Shown here in pieces: positions 47,636-54,988 of a stretch of 64,000 bases of DNA (the first letter of the stretch is position 1; every line of letters starts with the position of its first letter). The notes under the pieces are model-generated. The model worked only from the letters and a program-made list of their open reading frames with translations. It ran no database searches and was not told the DNA's origin. A program made the position numbers and the translations under genes. Origin of the DNA: an uncultured Eubacteriales bacterium (lineage in GTDB: Bacteria; Bacillota; Clostridia; Oscillospirales; Acutalibacteraceae); contig CAKSQO010000002.1 in assembly GCA_934486615.1 (NCBI GenBank), positions 130,887 through 194,886 on the forward strand, read 5' to 3'.

Positions 47636-48355
47636 ATGAAAATAAACGAGTTCACTATACCTGCAAAAATCAGCCGAGAGCTGCGCTTCGCCTTTGTCTC
47701 CGACATTCACGGGGCGAGAAATGAGCCCATCCTCGCGGAGATAGAGCGCCTTGCGCCCGACGCGGTGCTCGTCGGCGGCGACTGTATCCACAGCAAGCTG
47801 AGCTTTGAGCGCGGACTGGACTTTCTGAAAGAGTCCGCCCGGCGCCGACCGACGTTCTGCGCGCTCGGCAACCACGAGACGCGCTTCGGCGCGGACATAG
47901 TCGGGCTTATGCGCGGCACGGGAGCGACCCTGCTTGACAACGAGAAAGCTCACTTTGAGGACATCGAAATCGGCGGCCTGACCTCCGGCTACGGCTTCGG
48001 CCTGCCGCAGAAGCGGACGAAGGCAGCACCGGCACCGGATCTTGACTTTCTCGCCCGCTTTGCCGAGGGCGACGGCTTCAAGCTCCTGCTTTCACACCAC
48101 CCCGAATACTTTGAACAGTACATCGAGCCGCTGCAAATCGACCTGACCCTGTCAGGTCACGCGCACGGCGGGCAGTGGCGCTTTTTCGGGCGCGGCGTGT
48201 TCGCCCCCGGGCAGGGGCTGCTGCCCAAATACACGTCGGGCAGCTACTTCGACGGCCGCCTTATCGTCGGGCGCGGGCTCGGAAATCCGTACCTTATACC
48301 GAGATTGTTCAACCCAACCGAGCTGCTGCTTATCAGGCTTGTACCTACCGAATAA
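47636..48355 (+). CDS. Calcineurin-like metallophosphoesterase (YkuE-like)
   Basis: A 239-residue phosphoesterase with the full dinuclear metal site: FVSDIHG, VLVGGDCIH, ALGNHE, LLSHHPE and LSGHAHGGQW. The GHAHGGQ end and the YTSGSYFDG segment are typical of the YkuE/YaeI subgroup, which includes enzymes acting on lipid-linked phosphates. There is no signal peptide or membrane anchor. The start ATG 47636 is preferred to a further upstream reading that begins in the promoter. It is a single-gene unit. Confidence 0.92.
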   Translation: MKINEFTIPAKISRELRFAFVSDIHGARNEPILAEIERLAPDAVLVGGDCIHSKLSFERGLDFLKESARRRPTFCALGNHETRFGADIVGLMRGTGATLLDNEKAHFEDIEIGGLTSGYGFGLPQKRTKAAPAPDLDFLARFAEGDGFKLLLSHHPEYFEQYIEPLQIDLTLSGHAHGGQWRFFGRGVFAPGQGLLPKYTSGSYFDGRLIVGRGLGNPYLIPRLFNPTELLLIRLVPTE

Positions 48356-48361
48356 ACAATC

Positions 48362-48402
48362 AAGCGCCGCACAGAGCTGAATGCTTTGCGCGGCGCTTTA
48401 AT
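48362..48402. terminator. Terminator between metallophosphoesterase and FkbM genes
   Basis: AAGCGCCGC pairs with GCGGCGCTT over a 19-base loop; followed by TTTAATT-like sequence on the plus strand and TTGATTG on the minus strand. Confidence 0.6.
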
Positions 48403-49440
48403 TCACACGAAAATGAAGTACATATCCCAGCAGGGCAGGCACTTGCCGCGCCGCAAATAGACGCGGTAGTCTGGTCTCAGCGCAAGCACCGCTTCCGGCA
48501 GGGCGACAATGTCCCCGCTTCTGTGATAGGCGGAGAGATACAGGCGCGGCTTAGTATTCTTTATCGTATTGCGTGCGCCGTTTATCGCGGCAAGCTCCGC
48601 GCCCTCGATGTCGAACTTTATCACGTCGGGTGCGCCGAAGCGGTTGCTGAGCGTATCGACCGTCACCGTATCAACGGCCGAGCCGCTGCCTGCGACGTGC
48701 TGATTGCGCCCGCTTAAGTCGGTGAAGTGCGACAGCCCGTCGTGCTCCCACACGGCCGCACGCACGCAGATGACGCGCTCATCGTCGCCGAACGCGGCAG
48801 TCAGCTTGGCGAAGTTGCGGCGGTCGGGCTCGACCGCGATGAGCGAGCCGAGCTGCGGCTGCACGGCGAGGAAGCGCTCGGCCGTGTCGCCCCGATAGGC
48901 GCCCAGGTCGAACAGCCGCTCCCCCGCGCGCAGGTCAAGCAGCTCGCGGCGGAAGTCGTCCTCGTCGTCCGCGCTGCTCATCAGCCGCTCATAGCTGCCG
49001 CCGAGCTTCGCTTCGACTACCGCGTCGAGCACCTGCCGCGACCGCTCGTCGGCAAGGCGGGAACGCATGGCCGTAAGCCGCTCGGCTATACTCTCGTAAA
49101 ACGGTGCGTCGAAAAAAGTCTCGCCGTAAGCGGGCACGTCGGGAACATACAGCTCCTGCTCGGCGGCGATGCGCGCGACGTTTTCGAGCACCTCCGCGCG
49201 GCCGCTGCCGAACGCGACGAGCACGATGAAGCTGCCGAAGCGCTCCTTCGCCGCCGCATAGCTGATGACCGTGAAGCCTCGAAAGCTCTGCCCTCTGACG
49301 AAGCCGTCGCTTGCGAACACTCCCGCGGCCGCTGCGCCGTCGCGTTCAAGGCGGTCGAGCACCTTATCGGCGCCGTTGCCCATTCCGTATATCAGTATCG
49401 GCTTTTTCGCCGATTTAAGGTAGCTCCAAAGCTCGCGCAC
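48403..49440 (-). CDS. FkbM family methyltransferase with N-terminal Rossmann-like domain
   Basis: A 345-residue protein. The N-terminal 110 residues begin KPILIYGMGNGADKVLDRLE and look like a nucleotide-sugar-type Rossmann segment found in some polysaccharide-associated proteins. The C-terminal SAM-binding domain shows LFDLGAYRGDTAERFL, LIAVEPDRRNFAKL, TVDTLSNRFGAPDVIKFDIE (the FkbM D-x-E region) and a late LYLSAYHRSGDIVALP. FkbM enzymes O-methylate sugars and natural products. It starts with GTG 49440 after GGGAGGGCGGAG. Substrate unknown; surface glycan modification is a fair guess. Confidence 0.82.
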   Translation of the reverse strand: MRELWSYLKSAKKPILIYGMGNGADKVLDRLERDGAAAAGVFASDGFVRGQSFRGFTVISYAAAKERFGSFIVLVAFGSGRAEVLENVARIAAEQELYVPDVPAYGETFFDAPFYESIAERLTAMRSRLADERSRQVLDAVVEAKLGGSYERLMSSADDEDDFRRELLDLRAGERLFDLGAYRGDTAERFLAVQPQLGSLIAVEPDRRNFAKLTAAFGDDERVICVRAAVWEHDGLSHFTDLSGRNQHVAGSGSAVDTVTVDTLSNRFGAPDVIKFDIEGAELAAINGARNTIKNTKPRLYLSAYHRSGDIVALPEAVLALRPDYRVYLRRGKCLPCWDMYFIFV

Positions 49441-49517
49441 CGCTCCGCCCTCCCGAAAGAATCTTGTAAGCCTGTTGACCCGAAGTCAGCTTTAGGTTTT
49501 ACAATAGTATCAGGACA

Positions 49518-49546
49518 ATGATAGCATTGCCGCAAAACAAAGTCAA
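49518..49546 (-). promoter_or_regulatory. Promoter of the FkbM methyltransferase gene
   Basis: Minus-strand TTGACT, 17-base spacer, TATCAT; start near 49511. Confidence 0.65.
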
Positions 49547-49833
49547 CCGCTGAAAAAATACGGTGTTTATGAAAATGAACTCGGCCGCATAATTTGAAAA
49601 GGCGAACGTGTTCGGCATCGGGATTACCGGGGACGCGCAGCTCACCGACACGGCGAACTTCGACAAGCCCTTCGATAGGATACGCCGCTCGTAATTTTGA
49701 GAGGCGGCTTCGCTTTTATTCAGGCTAAAGGCGACTGCTTCGGTTTTGAGCGTCGTCACACTTTAAATCCCACTGCGTCGGAAATCGGCGGGCTTTAGGC
49801 CGAAAAATCACACTGAAAATCCCACCGTTACGC
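49547..49833 (+). other. Gene-poor stretch with a possible fossil coding fragment
   Basis: One plus-strand stretch (about 49590-49694) reads FEKANVFGIGITGDAQL then TDTANFDKPFDRIRRS before a stop, with protein-like composition and a second fragment (LKKYGVYENELGRII) in another frame just before it. No start or ribosome site fits. This could be the remains of a gene broken by a frameshift. Nothing else is recognised here. Confidence 0.25.
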
Positions 49834-49867
49834 AAAAAACAGGCACGGATCATACCGTGCCTGTTTT
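49834..49867. terminator. Terminator of the PerR-rubrerythrin-rubredoxin unit
   Basis: AAAACAGGCACGG pairs perfectly with CCGTGCCTGTTTT around a 6-base loop; T-rich on both strands. Confidence 0.85.
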
Positions 49868-49878
49868 CCTTTTACCTG

Positions 49879-50034
49879 TTACTCGGCTTCAAAAACTTCT
49901 TTGCCGAGGCCGCAGATCGGGCAGACCCAATCCTCGGGCACATCCTCCCACGCAGTGCCGGGAGCGATGCCGTTATCGGGATCGCCCAGCTCGGGGTCGT
50001 AGACATAGCCGCAGGGGCAAACATACTTTTCCAT
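49879..50034 (-). CDS. Rubredoxin
   Basis: A 51-residue one-iron electron carrier, MEKYVCPCGYVYDPELGD then GIAPGTAWEDVPEDWVCPICG. The second iron knuckle is the normal C-P-I-C-G, but the first is C-P-C-G-Y (C-x-C) instead of the usual C-x-x-C. The gene has an AGGAG-type site (GAAAGGAGCG) and follows rubrerythrin by 33 bases. Rubredoxin passes electrons to rubrerythrin to reduce hydrogen peroxide and oxygen in anaerobes; here it is the last gene of the perR unit. Confidence 0.92.
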   Translation of the reverse strand: MEKYVCPCGYVYDPELGDPDNGIAPGTAWEDVPEDWVCPICGLGKEVFEAE

Positions 50035-50067
50035 AAGTTCAAGCGCTCCTTTCAGCGTAAGATCGGC

Positions 50068-50604
50068 TTAACCGAAATATCTCTTGAGCAGACCCTCGAA
50101 GGCCTTGCCGTGGCGGGCTTCGTCGCGGGCCATCTCGTGGACGGTGTCGTGGATGGCGTCGAGTCCAAGCTCCTTGGCGAGCTTGGCAAGGTCGGTCTTG
50201 CCCGCGGTAGCGCCGTACTCGGCTTCAACGCGCATCTTCAGGTTCTTCTCGGTCGAATCGGTCAGAACCTCGCCGAGCATCTCGGCGAACTTTGCGGCGT
50301 GCTCGGCTTCCTCAAAGGCAGCCTTCTCCCAGTAAAGGCCGATCTCGGGATAGCCCTCGCGGTGAGCGACGCGAGCCATTGCGAGGTACATACCGACCTC
50401 GGAGCACTCGCCGTTGAAGTTAGCGCGCAGACCCTCGATTATACGCTCGTCAACGCCGTTTGCAACGCCGACAACGTGCTCGGCAGCCCAAGCCTTGGCT
50501 TCGTCGTTCTGCTCGACCATTTTAGCGCCGCAGATGGGGCACTTCTCGATCGGCTCGTCACCCTCGTGGACATATCCGCAGACAGGACATACATACTTTT
50601 TCAT
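50068..50604 (-). CDS. Reverse rubrerythrin
   Basis: A 178-residue peroxide-reducing non-haem iron protein. Domain order is reversed compared with classical rubrerythrin: the rubredoxin-like iron site is N-terminal (YVCPVCGYVHEGDEPIEKCP, then CG), followed by the four-helix di-iron domain with ECSEVGMYLAMARVAHREGY, EKAAFEEAEHAAKFAEMLGE, VEAEYGA and MARDEARHGKAFEGLL. This is the revRbr type of Clostridium acetobutylicum, strongly induced by oxygen through PerR. The start overlaps the perR stop by 4 bases (ATGA), so the repressor and its target enzyme are coupled. Confidence 0.94.
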   Translation of the reverse strand: MKKYVCPVCGYVHEGDEPIEKCPICGAKMVEQNDEAKAWAAEHVVGVANGVDERIIEGLRANFNGECSEVGMYLAMARVAHREGYPEIGLYWEKAAFEEAEHAAKFAEMLGEVLTDSTEKNLKMRVEAEYGATAGKTDLAKLAKELGLDAIHDTVHEMARDEARHGKAFEGLLKRYFG

Positions 50605-51002
50605 AACAATTTACCTCCGATAAATTTTAGTTTTTTATTTTTTATACAATCGGCACAAAGGCCGTGTAAAACAAGACTGTAGCTTTCGACCCGGCAGCCG
50701 TTCAGGGCGCTTTCGTCGATTTTGACCTCCGTAAACACGTCGACTATGCGGCGGCAAACGCGGCACAGCAGGTGCGCATGGTCGCTTGTGCGGGCGTCAA
50801 AGTGAGTGTTGCCGTCGCCTGCGTCGATTGCGAGCACCTCGCCCTCGCGGCTGAGCTCCGACAGGTTGCGGTAGACGGTTGCGAGGCTGATATTCGGAAA
50901 GCTCCCGCGCACGGTGTCGTAAAGCTCGGTTGCCGTCGGGTGCTTGTCCGTTGCGCACAAGGCGGCATAAATTGCGTCGCGCTGCTTCGAGTGCTTCTTC
51001 AT
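50601..51002 (-). CDS. perR: Fur-family peroxide-responsive repressor PerR
   Basis: A 133-residue Fur-family repressor. The winged helix holds TATELYDTVRGSFPNISLATV and YRNLSELSREGEV. The dimerisation domain has DGNTHFDARTSDHAHLLC, which includes probable metal-site histidines, and two C-x-x-C zinc pairs (CRVC and CADC). Start ATG 51002 has GGGAGG six bases upstream. PerR rather than Fur is inferred from its fixed partners, rubrerythrin and rubredoxin. A 25-base palindrome overlaps the start of its own transcript, so it should repress its own operon. Confidence 0.88.
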   Translation of the reverse strand: MKKHSKQRDAIYAALCATDKHPTATELYDTVRGSFPNISLATVYRNLSELSREGEVLAIDAGDGNTHFDARTSDHAHLLCRVCRRIVDVFTEVKIDESALNGCRVESYSLVLHGLCADCIKNKKLKFIGGKLL

Positions 51003-51023
51003 ATCCAACCTCCCTTATTTTTT

Positions 51024-51048
51024 AATAACGATAATCGTTATCGTTATT
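51024..51048 (-). promoter_or_regulatory. perR: PerR/Fur operator (11-3-11 palindrome)
   Basis: AATAACGATAA, TCG, TTATCGTTATT: the arms are perfect inverted repeats. The GATAATCGTTATC core is Fur-box-like and the flanking ATAACGAT units repeat it. It lies just downstream of the -10 box, in position to block transcription. Confidence 0.75.
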
Positions 51049-51051
51049 ATT

Positions 51052-51080
51052 ATAATATCAGTTCAATCGCCGTTTGTCAA
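51052..51080 (-). promoter_or_regulatory. perR: Promoter of the perR unit
   Basis: Minus-strand TTGACA, 17-base spacer, TATTAT, abutting the operator. Confidence 0.75.
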
Positions 51081-51188
51081 GCACTATTTTAAATTTATTG
51101 ATGATTTTTTCGCAGCCTTGATGTATAATATTCACATAAGTATAAATTTGAGCGAATTTCCGCTTAAAATTACTTTGGGAGAATTAAA

Positions 51189-51956
51189 ATGGAGACTATT
51201 GACACGCGGCGAATTACAATTCTGGACGAAGTGCGCGGCTTCGCAGTCGTCTGTATGATATTTTTTCATGCGTTCTACACCCTCGCCTATTATTTCGGAT
51301 CGTCGATTACGCTTGAGCTGATGGACTTCTTTAAGCCCGCCGTGCCGTGGTTCGGCGGCGCGTTCATACTGATTTCAGGCATATCGAGCCGACTGTCGCA
51401 CTCGAACCTTGTGCGCGGGGCAAGGCTGTTCGGCATTGCGCTTGCGCTGACGGCGGTGACCTGGGTGCTCGACCGCTGCTTTGGGATAGAAGGCTCGCTC
51501 ATAACCTTCGGTATATTGCATATGCTATCGCTGTCAATGCTTTTGTACGCAGCACTGCACAGGCTGTGGAATAAAGTCCCGCTCGCTGCGGCGGTCGCTG
51601 TGTGCGTCGTCCTTTTTGCGGTGACGTACAACATTAACTACGGCTATATCGGCATAGGACCGCTCTCGTTTGAGCTGTCGGAGAGCATTATGCACTGCAG
51701 GTACCTGTTCCCGTTCGGCATCACGACCTACTCGTACGAGTCGGCCGACTACTACCCGCTTATTCCGTGGGTGTTCGCATTCTTCGCGGGCGCGGCGATA
51801 GGCAAGCCGTTTGCCGAACGGCGGCTGCCCGAATTCTGCTTCAAGCCGCACGTCAGGCCGCTTTCGTTCTGCGGTCGGCACGCGCTGATAATATATCTGG
51901 TGCATCAGCCTGTCATATTCGGGCTGGCGGAGCTTATAAGTCTTATTTTGAGGTGA
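51189..51956 (+). CDS. DUF1624 / heparan-alpha-glucosaminide acetyltransferase-like membrane protein
   Basis: A 255-residue membrane protein with about seven or eight helices. It opens RRITILDEVRGFAVVCMIFFH, the family's RxxxLDxxRGxAxxxMxxFH motif, and has FILISGISSRLSHSNLVRGA, then LITFGILHMLSLSMLLYAAL. The C-terminal FCGRHALIIYLVHQPVI (H-Q-P) closes the family signature. Members are predicted to carry acetyl groups across the membrane to sugar amino groups. The gene is followed 4 bases later by a TrxR-like gene and likely shares its transcript. Confidence 0.88.
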   Translation: METIDTRRITILDEVRGFAVVCMIFFHAFYTLAYYFGSSITLELMDFFKPAVPWFGGAFILISGISSRLSHSNLVRGARLFGIALALTAVTWVLDRCFGIEGSLITFGILHMLSLSMLLYAALHRLWNKVPLAAAVAVCVVLFAVTYNINYGYIGIGPLSFELSESIMHCRYLFPFGITTYSYESADYYPLIPWVFAFFAGAAIGKPFAERRLPEFCFKPHVRPLSFCGRHALIIYLVHQPVIFGLAELISLILR

Positions 51957-51960
51957 GAAT

Positions 51961-52884
51961 ATGGTCTATGACGCAGCCGTTGTCGGCGCGGGAATGGGCG
52001 GGCTGACCGCCGCAATATATCTGTCGCTTGCGGGACTGAAGGTCGCTGTTATCGAGAGCAGGTACCCCGGCGGGCAGATTGCCGAGTCGGCAGAGGTTAT
52101 GAACTTTCCGGGCTTCGAGCGCATAGGCGGTGCTGAGCTTTCACAGCGCGTTGCCGCTCAGGCGAAGAGCTGCGGCGCGGTAATTCTGGACGGCGAGGTC
52201 ACCTCGTTCGAAGCGGACGGCGACGTAAAGCGGCTGATAATGCAGTCGGGCGATGTCCTCGCGCGCGGCGCAGTCATCGCCGCAGGGTCGCAGCCGCGGC
52301 GCGCGGGCTTTGCGGGTGAAGCGGAGTTCAGCGGGCGCGGTGTCAGCTACTGCGCGACGTGCGACGCGCCGTTTTGCAGAGGCAAAACGGTCTTTGTCGT
52401 CGGCGGCGGCAACGCGGCCGCGCAGGGCGCGCTGTATCTGGCCCGGTTTGCCGAGCGCGTGATCGTGCTGGTGCGCTCGGGCGCGCTCAGGTGCGACGCG
52501 GCCTTGAGCGACAAGCTCAAAGCGGACGGCAGAATCGAGGTGCGCTTTAACTCGGTTATTGAAGAAGTCGGCGGCTCCCGCCGTGTTGACCGTGCGGTGA
52601 TTTGCGACAAAGTAAGCGGTGCCGTCGAAGAAGTCGGCGGCGCGACCGGCGGCATTTCGGTGTTCGTTTTTGCGGGGCACACTCCCGCAAGCGCGCCGTT
52701 TGCAAGCGCTGTCAGGGTCGATGGCGACGGTTACATCGTGACAGACGAAAAGCTGCAAACGAGCGCTTTGGGCGTATTCGCGGCGGGCGACATTGTCAGA
52801 AAGCCGCTGCGCCAGCTTGTCACCGCAGCCGCCGACGGCGCGCTTGCAGCGGTCGGCTTGGAGAAGTTTCTGCGGCTTGGCTGA
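51961..52884 (+). CDS. Thioredoxin reductase-like FAD/NAD(P) oxidoreductase
   Basis: A 307-residue flavoprotein. The FAD loop is VVGAGMGGLTAAIYLSLAGL, the redox pair is C-A-T-C-D in VSYCATCDAPFCRGKTV, the NAD(P) loop is VVGGGNAAAQGALYLARFAE, and the FAD-contacting end is LGVFAAGDIVRKPLRQLVTAA. Length and the internal CxxC fit TrxB, but without an adjacent thioredoxin its partner (thioredoxin, glutaredoxin-like or ferredoxin) is not settled. The start ATG 51961 follows TTGAGGTGAG. Confidence 0.85.
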   Translation: MVYDAAVVGAGMGGLTAAIYLSLAGLKVAVIESRYPGGQIAESAEVMNFPGFERIGGAELSQRVAAQAKSCGAVILDGEVTSFEADGDVKRLIMQSGDVLARGAVIAAGSQPRRAGFAGEAEFSGRGVSYCATCDAPFCRGKTVFVVGGGNAAAQGALYLARFAERVIVLVRSGALRCDAALSDKLKADGRIEVRFNSVIEEVGGSRRVDRAVICDKVSGAVEEVGGATGGISVFVFAGHTPASAPFASAVRVDGDGYIVTDEKLQTSALGVFAAGDIVRKPLRQLVTAAADGALAAVGLEKFLRLG

Positions 52885-52907
52885 CGCGGCTTTGAAAAAT
52901 TAAAACA

Positions 52908-52948
52908 AACACGGTGCAGACCCTTTTTTTGAGACTGCACCGTGTTTT
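52908..52948. terminator. Bidirectional terminator, TrxR-like and ABC exporter units
   Basis: AACACGGTGCAG pairs perfectly with CTGCACCGTGTT, then T4; the minus strand also has T-rich flanks. Confidence 0.85.
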
Positions 52949-53010
52949 ACTTTAAAGCTTGGGTTATCCTCCCACCTCTTTCGAGACGGGATTTTTCGCT
53001 TTTACAGAGC

Positions 53011-54987
53011 TTAGTCGAGTTCGACTGCGCCTGTGTAGAGCCGGTAATATCTGCCCTTTTGCTCAAGCAGCTGCTCGTGCGTGCCGCGCTCGACAATCTT
53101 GCCGTGCTCGAGCACCATTATGGCGTCGGCGTGGCGGACGGTCGACAGACGATGAGCGATTATAAACGTGGTCTTGCCCTTCATCAGGCGGTCAAGGCCG
53201 CGCTCGATATGGCGCTCGGTGCGCGTGTCGACGGAGCTGGTTGCTTCGTCAAGCACGAGAATGGGAGTGTTGGCGATAGCCGCTCTGGCGATGTTCAGCA
53301 GCTGGCGCTGACCCTGCGAGAGGTTCGCGCCGTCGCCCTCTATGACGGTGTCGTAGCCGTCGGACAGCCTCATAATGAACGAGTGGGCGCTTGCGAGCTT
53401 GGCGGCGGCTTCGACCTCCTCGTCGGTCGCGTCAAGTCGGCCGTAGCGGATATTCTCCCTGACCGTGCCCGTAAAGAGGTGCGTGTCCTGGAGCACCATC
53501 GAAATCTTTTTGCGTATGGTCAGGCGGTTGTACTCGCGAATATCCACGCCGTCGATGAGGATCCGACCCTCGTCTATGTCGTAGAACCTTGTCAGCAGAT
53601 TGGTTACGGTCGTCTTGCCCGCGCCCGTCGAGCCGACAAACGCTATCTTCTGCCCCGGCTTTGCATAGAGCGAGAGGTCGCTGAGCACCGTCTTTTCGGG
53701 AACATAGCCGAACGTGACGTGCTCAAATTCAACGTCGCCCTCAACGTTCCGGATAGCCTTGGCTTTGCTTTCCTCTTCGCTTATCTCGGGCTGCTCGTCC
53801 ATAACGGCAAAGACGCGCTCCGCTCCCGCAAGGGCGGCGAAGATGGTGCTCATCTGCATCGAGATCTCGTTTATCGGGCGGGAGAACTGCCGCGAATAGC
53901 CTGCGAAAACGGTCAGCGCACCCGGGGTCATATGACCCAGGCACATCAGTATGCCGCCGATGCCTATTGTAACGCCGTAGCAGACCTGCGAGCTGTTGCC
54001 CATGATCGGTCCCATAATTCCGCCGTAGAACTGCGCCTTGAACTGCTTGTCGCGCAGGTCGTCGTTGAGAAGCTCAAACTCCTCCTCGCATATCTGCTCG
54101 TGATTGAACACCTTTACAACCTTGCTGCCCGTGACGCTCTCTTCAATATAGCCGTTGACTGCGCCGATGGCGGCCTGCTGACCCGAATAATACTTGCTGC
54201 TCCTCTTAGCGATAGCGCCGCCGGCGAAAATGAACACGGGCACAAACGCAACGGTGATGAGAGTCAGCCAGATGTTGGTGGTGATCATAAAGATGAACGT
54301 GCCGATGAGCGTTACAGCGCCGCTTACAAGCGAGACAAGCGAGTTGTTGAGCATCGTGTCGATGTTGTCAATATCGTTTGTGTAGCGGCTCATGACCTCG
54401 CCCGTGGAGTTGCGGTCGAAGTACCTGACAGGCAGGGTCTGCATCCTGCGGAAGAGATCGTTTCTTATTCTCTCGACCGAGTTCTGGCTTATTGAAAGCA
54501 TAAGACGCGCCTGCAGATAGGTGCAGATGATAGACACAACGTACACTGCGGCAAGCAGCGCAAGCGCCGCGGTTATATAGACCGTTACCGAGCCTGCGGT
54601 CGACTCCATTGCAGAGGAGATAACGGGCAGGCCGCATATCTTCTCGATAACCGAGTCGGCTATACGCTCCATTTTGCTCATGCTGCCCTGATTACCCGTG
54701 ACAAAGTAGGTCAGGCGGTTGATTATCGGTGCGAGCATATACGAGCCGCAAAGGCTTGCGGCGGTGTTGAGCAGCATACAGATCAGGACGATGACAAAGC
54801 GGAACTTGTATTCTCCCACATAGCGGAGCAGGCGCTTGACGGTCGCGCCCGCGTTCTTCGGCTTGCCCTTGCCGCCGCGCATACCCGGACCGCCGGGGCC
54901 GCGTCCGCCCATCGGGCCGCGCTTTTTATCGGGTCTCTTGGAGCTGTACTGCTTTTGGAGGTCTTCAAGAGTTCTTTTCTTTTCCAT
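53011..54987 (-). CDS. ABC exporter subunit with canonical ATPase site
   Basis: A 658-residue half-exporter (six-helix transmembrane domain fused to an ATPase). The N-terminus has a charged Gly/Lys/Pro-rich cytosolic tail of about 45 residues. The ATPase has Walker A GSTGAGKTT, signature LSQGQRQLLNIARA, Walker B ILVLDEATSSVDTRTE with the catalytic glutamate, and H-loop IIAHRLSTV. It starts one base after the end of its partner. The pair is preceded by a MarR regulator. Transport of drugs or lipids is typical; the substrate is not known. Confidence 0.93.
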   Translation of the reverse strand: MEKKRTLEDLQKQYSSKRPDKKRGPMGGRGPGGPGMRGGKGKPKNAGATVKRLLRYVGEYKFRFVIVLICMLLNTAASLCGSYMLAPIINRLTYFVTGNQGSMSKMERIADSVIEKICGLPVISSAMESTAGSVTVYITAALALLAAVYVVSIICTYLQARLMLSISQNSVERIRNDLFRRMQTLPVRYFDRNSTGEVMSRYTNDIDNIDTMLNNSLVSLVSGAVTLIGTFIFMITTNIWLTLITVAFVPVFIFAGGAIAKRSSKYYSGQQAAIGAVNGYIEESVTGSKVVKVFNHEQICEEEFELLNDDLRDKQFKAQFYGGIMGPIMGNSSQVCYGVTIGIGGILMCLGHMTPGALTVFAGYSRQFSRPINEISMQMSTIFAALAGAERVFAVMDEQPEISEEESKAKAIRNVEGDVEFEHVTFGYVPEKTVLSDLSLYAKPGQKIAFVGSTGAGKTTVTNLLTRFYDIDEGRILIDGVDIREYNRLTIRKKISMVLQDTHLFTGTVRENIRYGRLDATDEEVEAAAKLASAHSFIMRLSDGYDTVIEGDGANLSQGQRQLLNIARAAIANTPILVLDEATSSVDTRTERHIERGLDRLMKGKTTFIIAHRLSTVRHADAIMVLEHGKIVERGTHEQLLEQKGRYYRLYTGAVELD

Positions 54988-54988
54988 C

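Noticed and set aside
52942..54495. Long open frame (517 codons) antisense to the ABC exporter subunit
   Set aside because: Composition is that of a shadow frame, no domain or start signal; the minus-strand exporter has all ATPase motifs.
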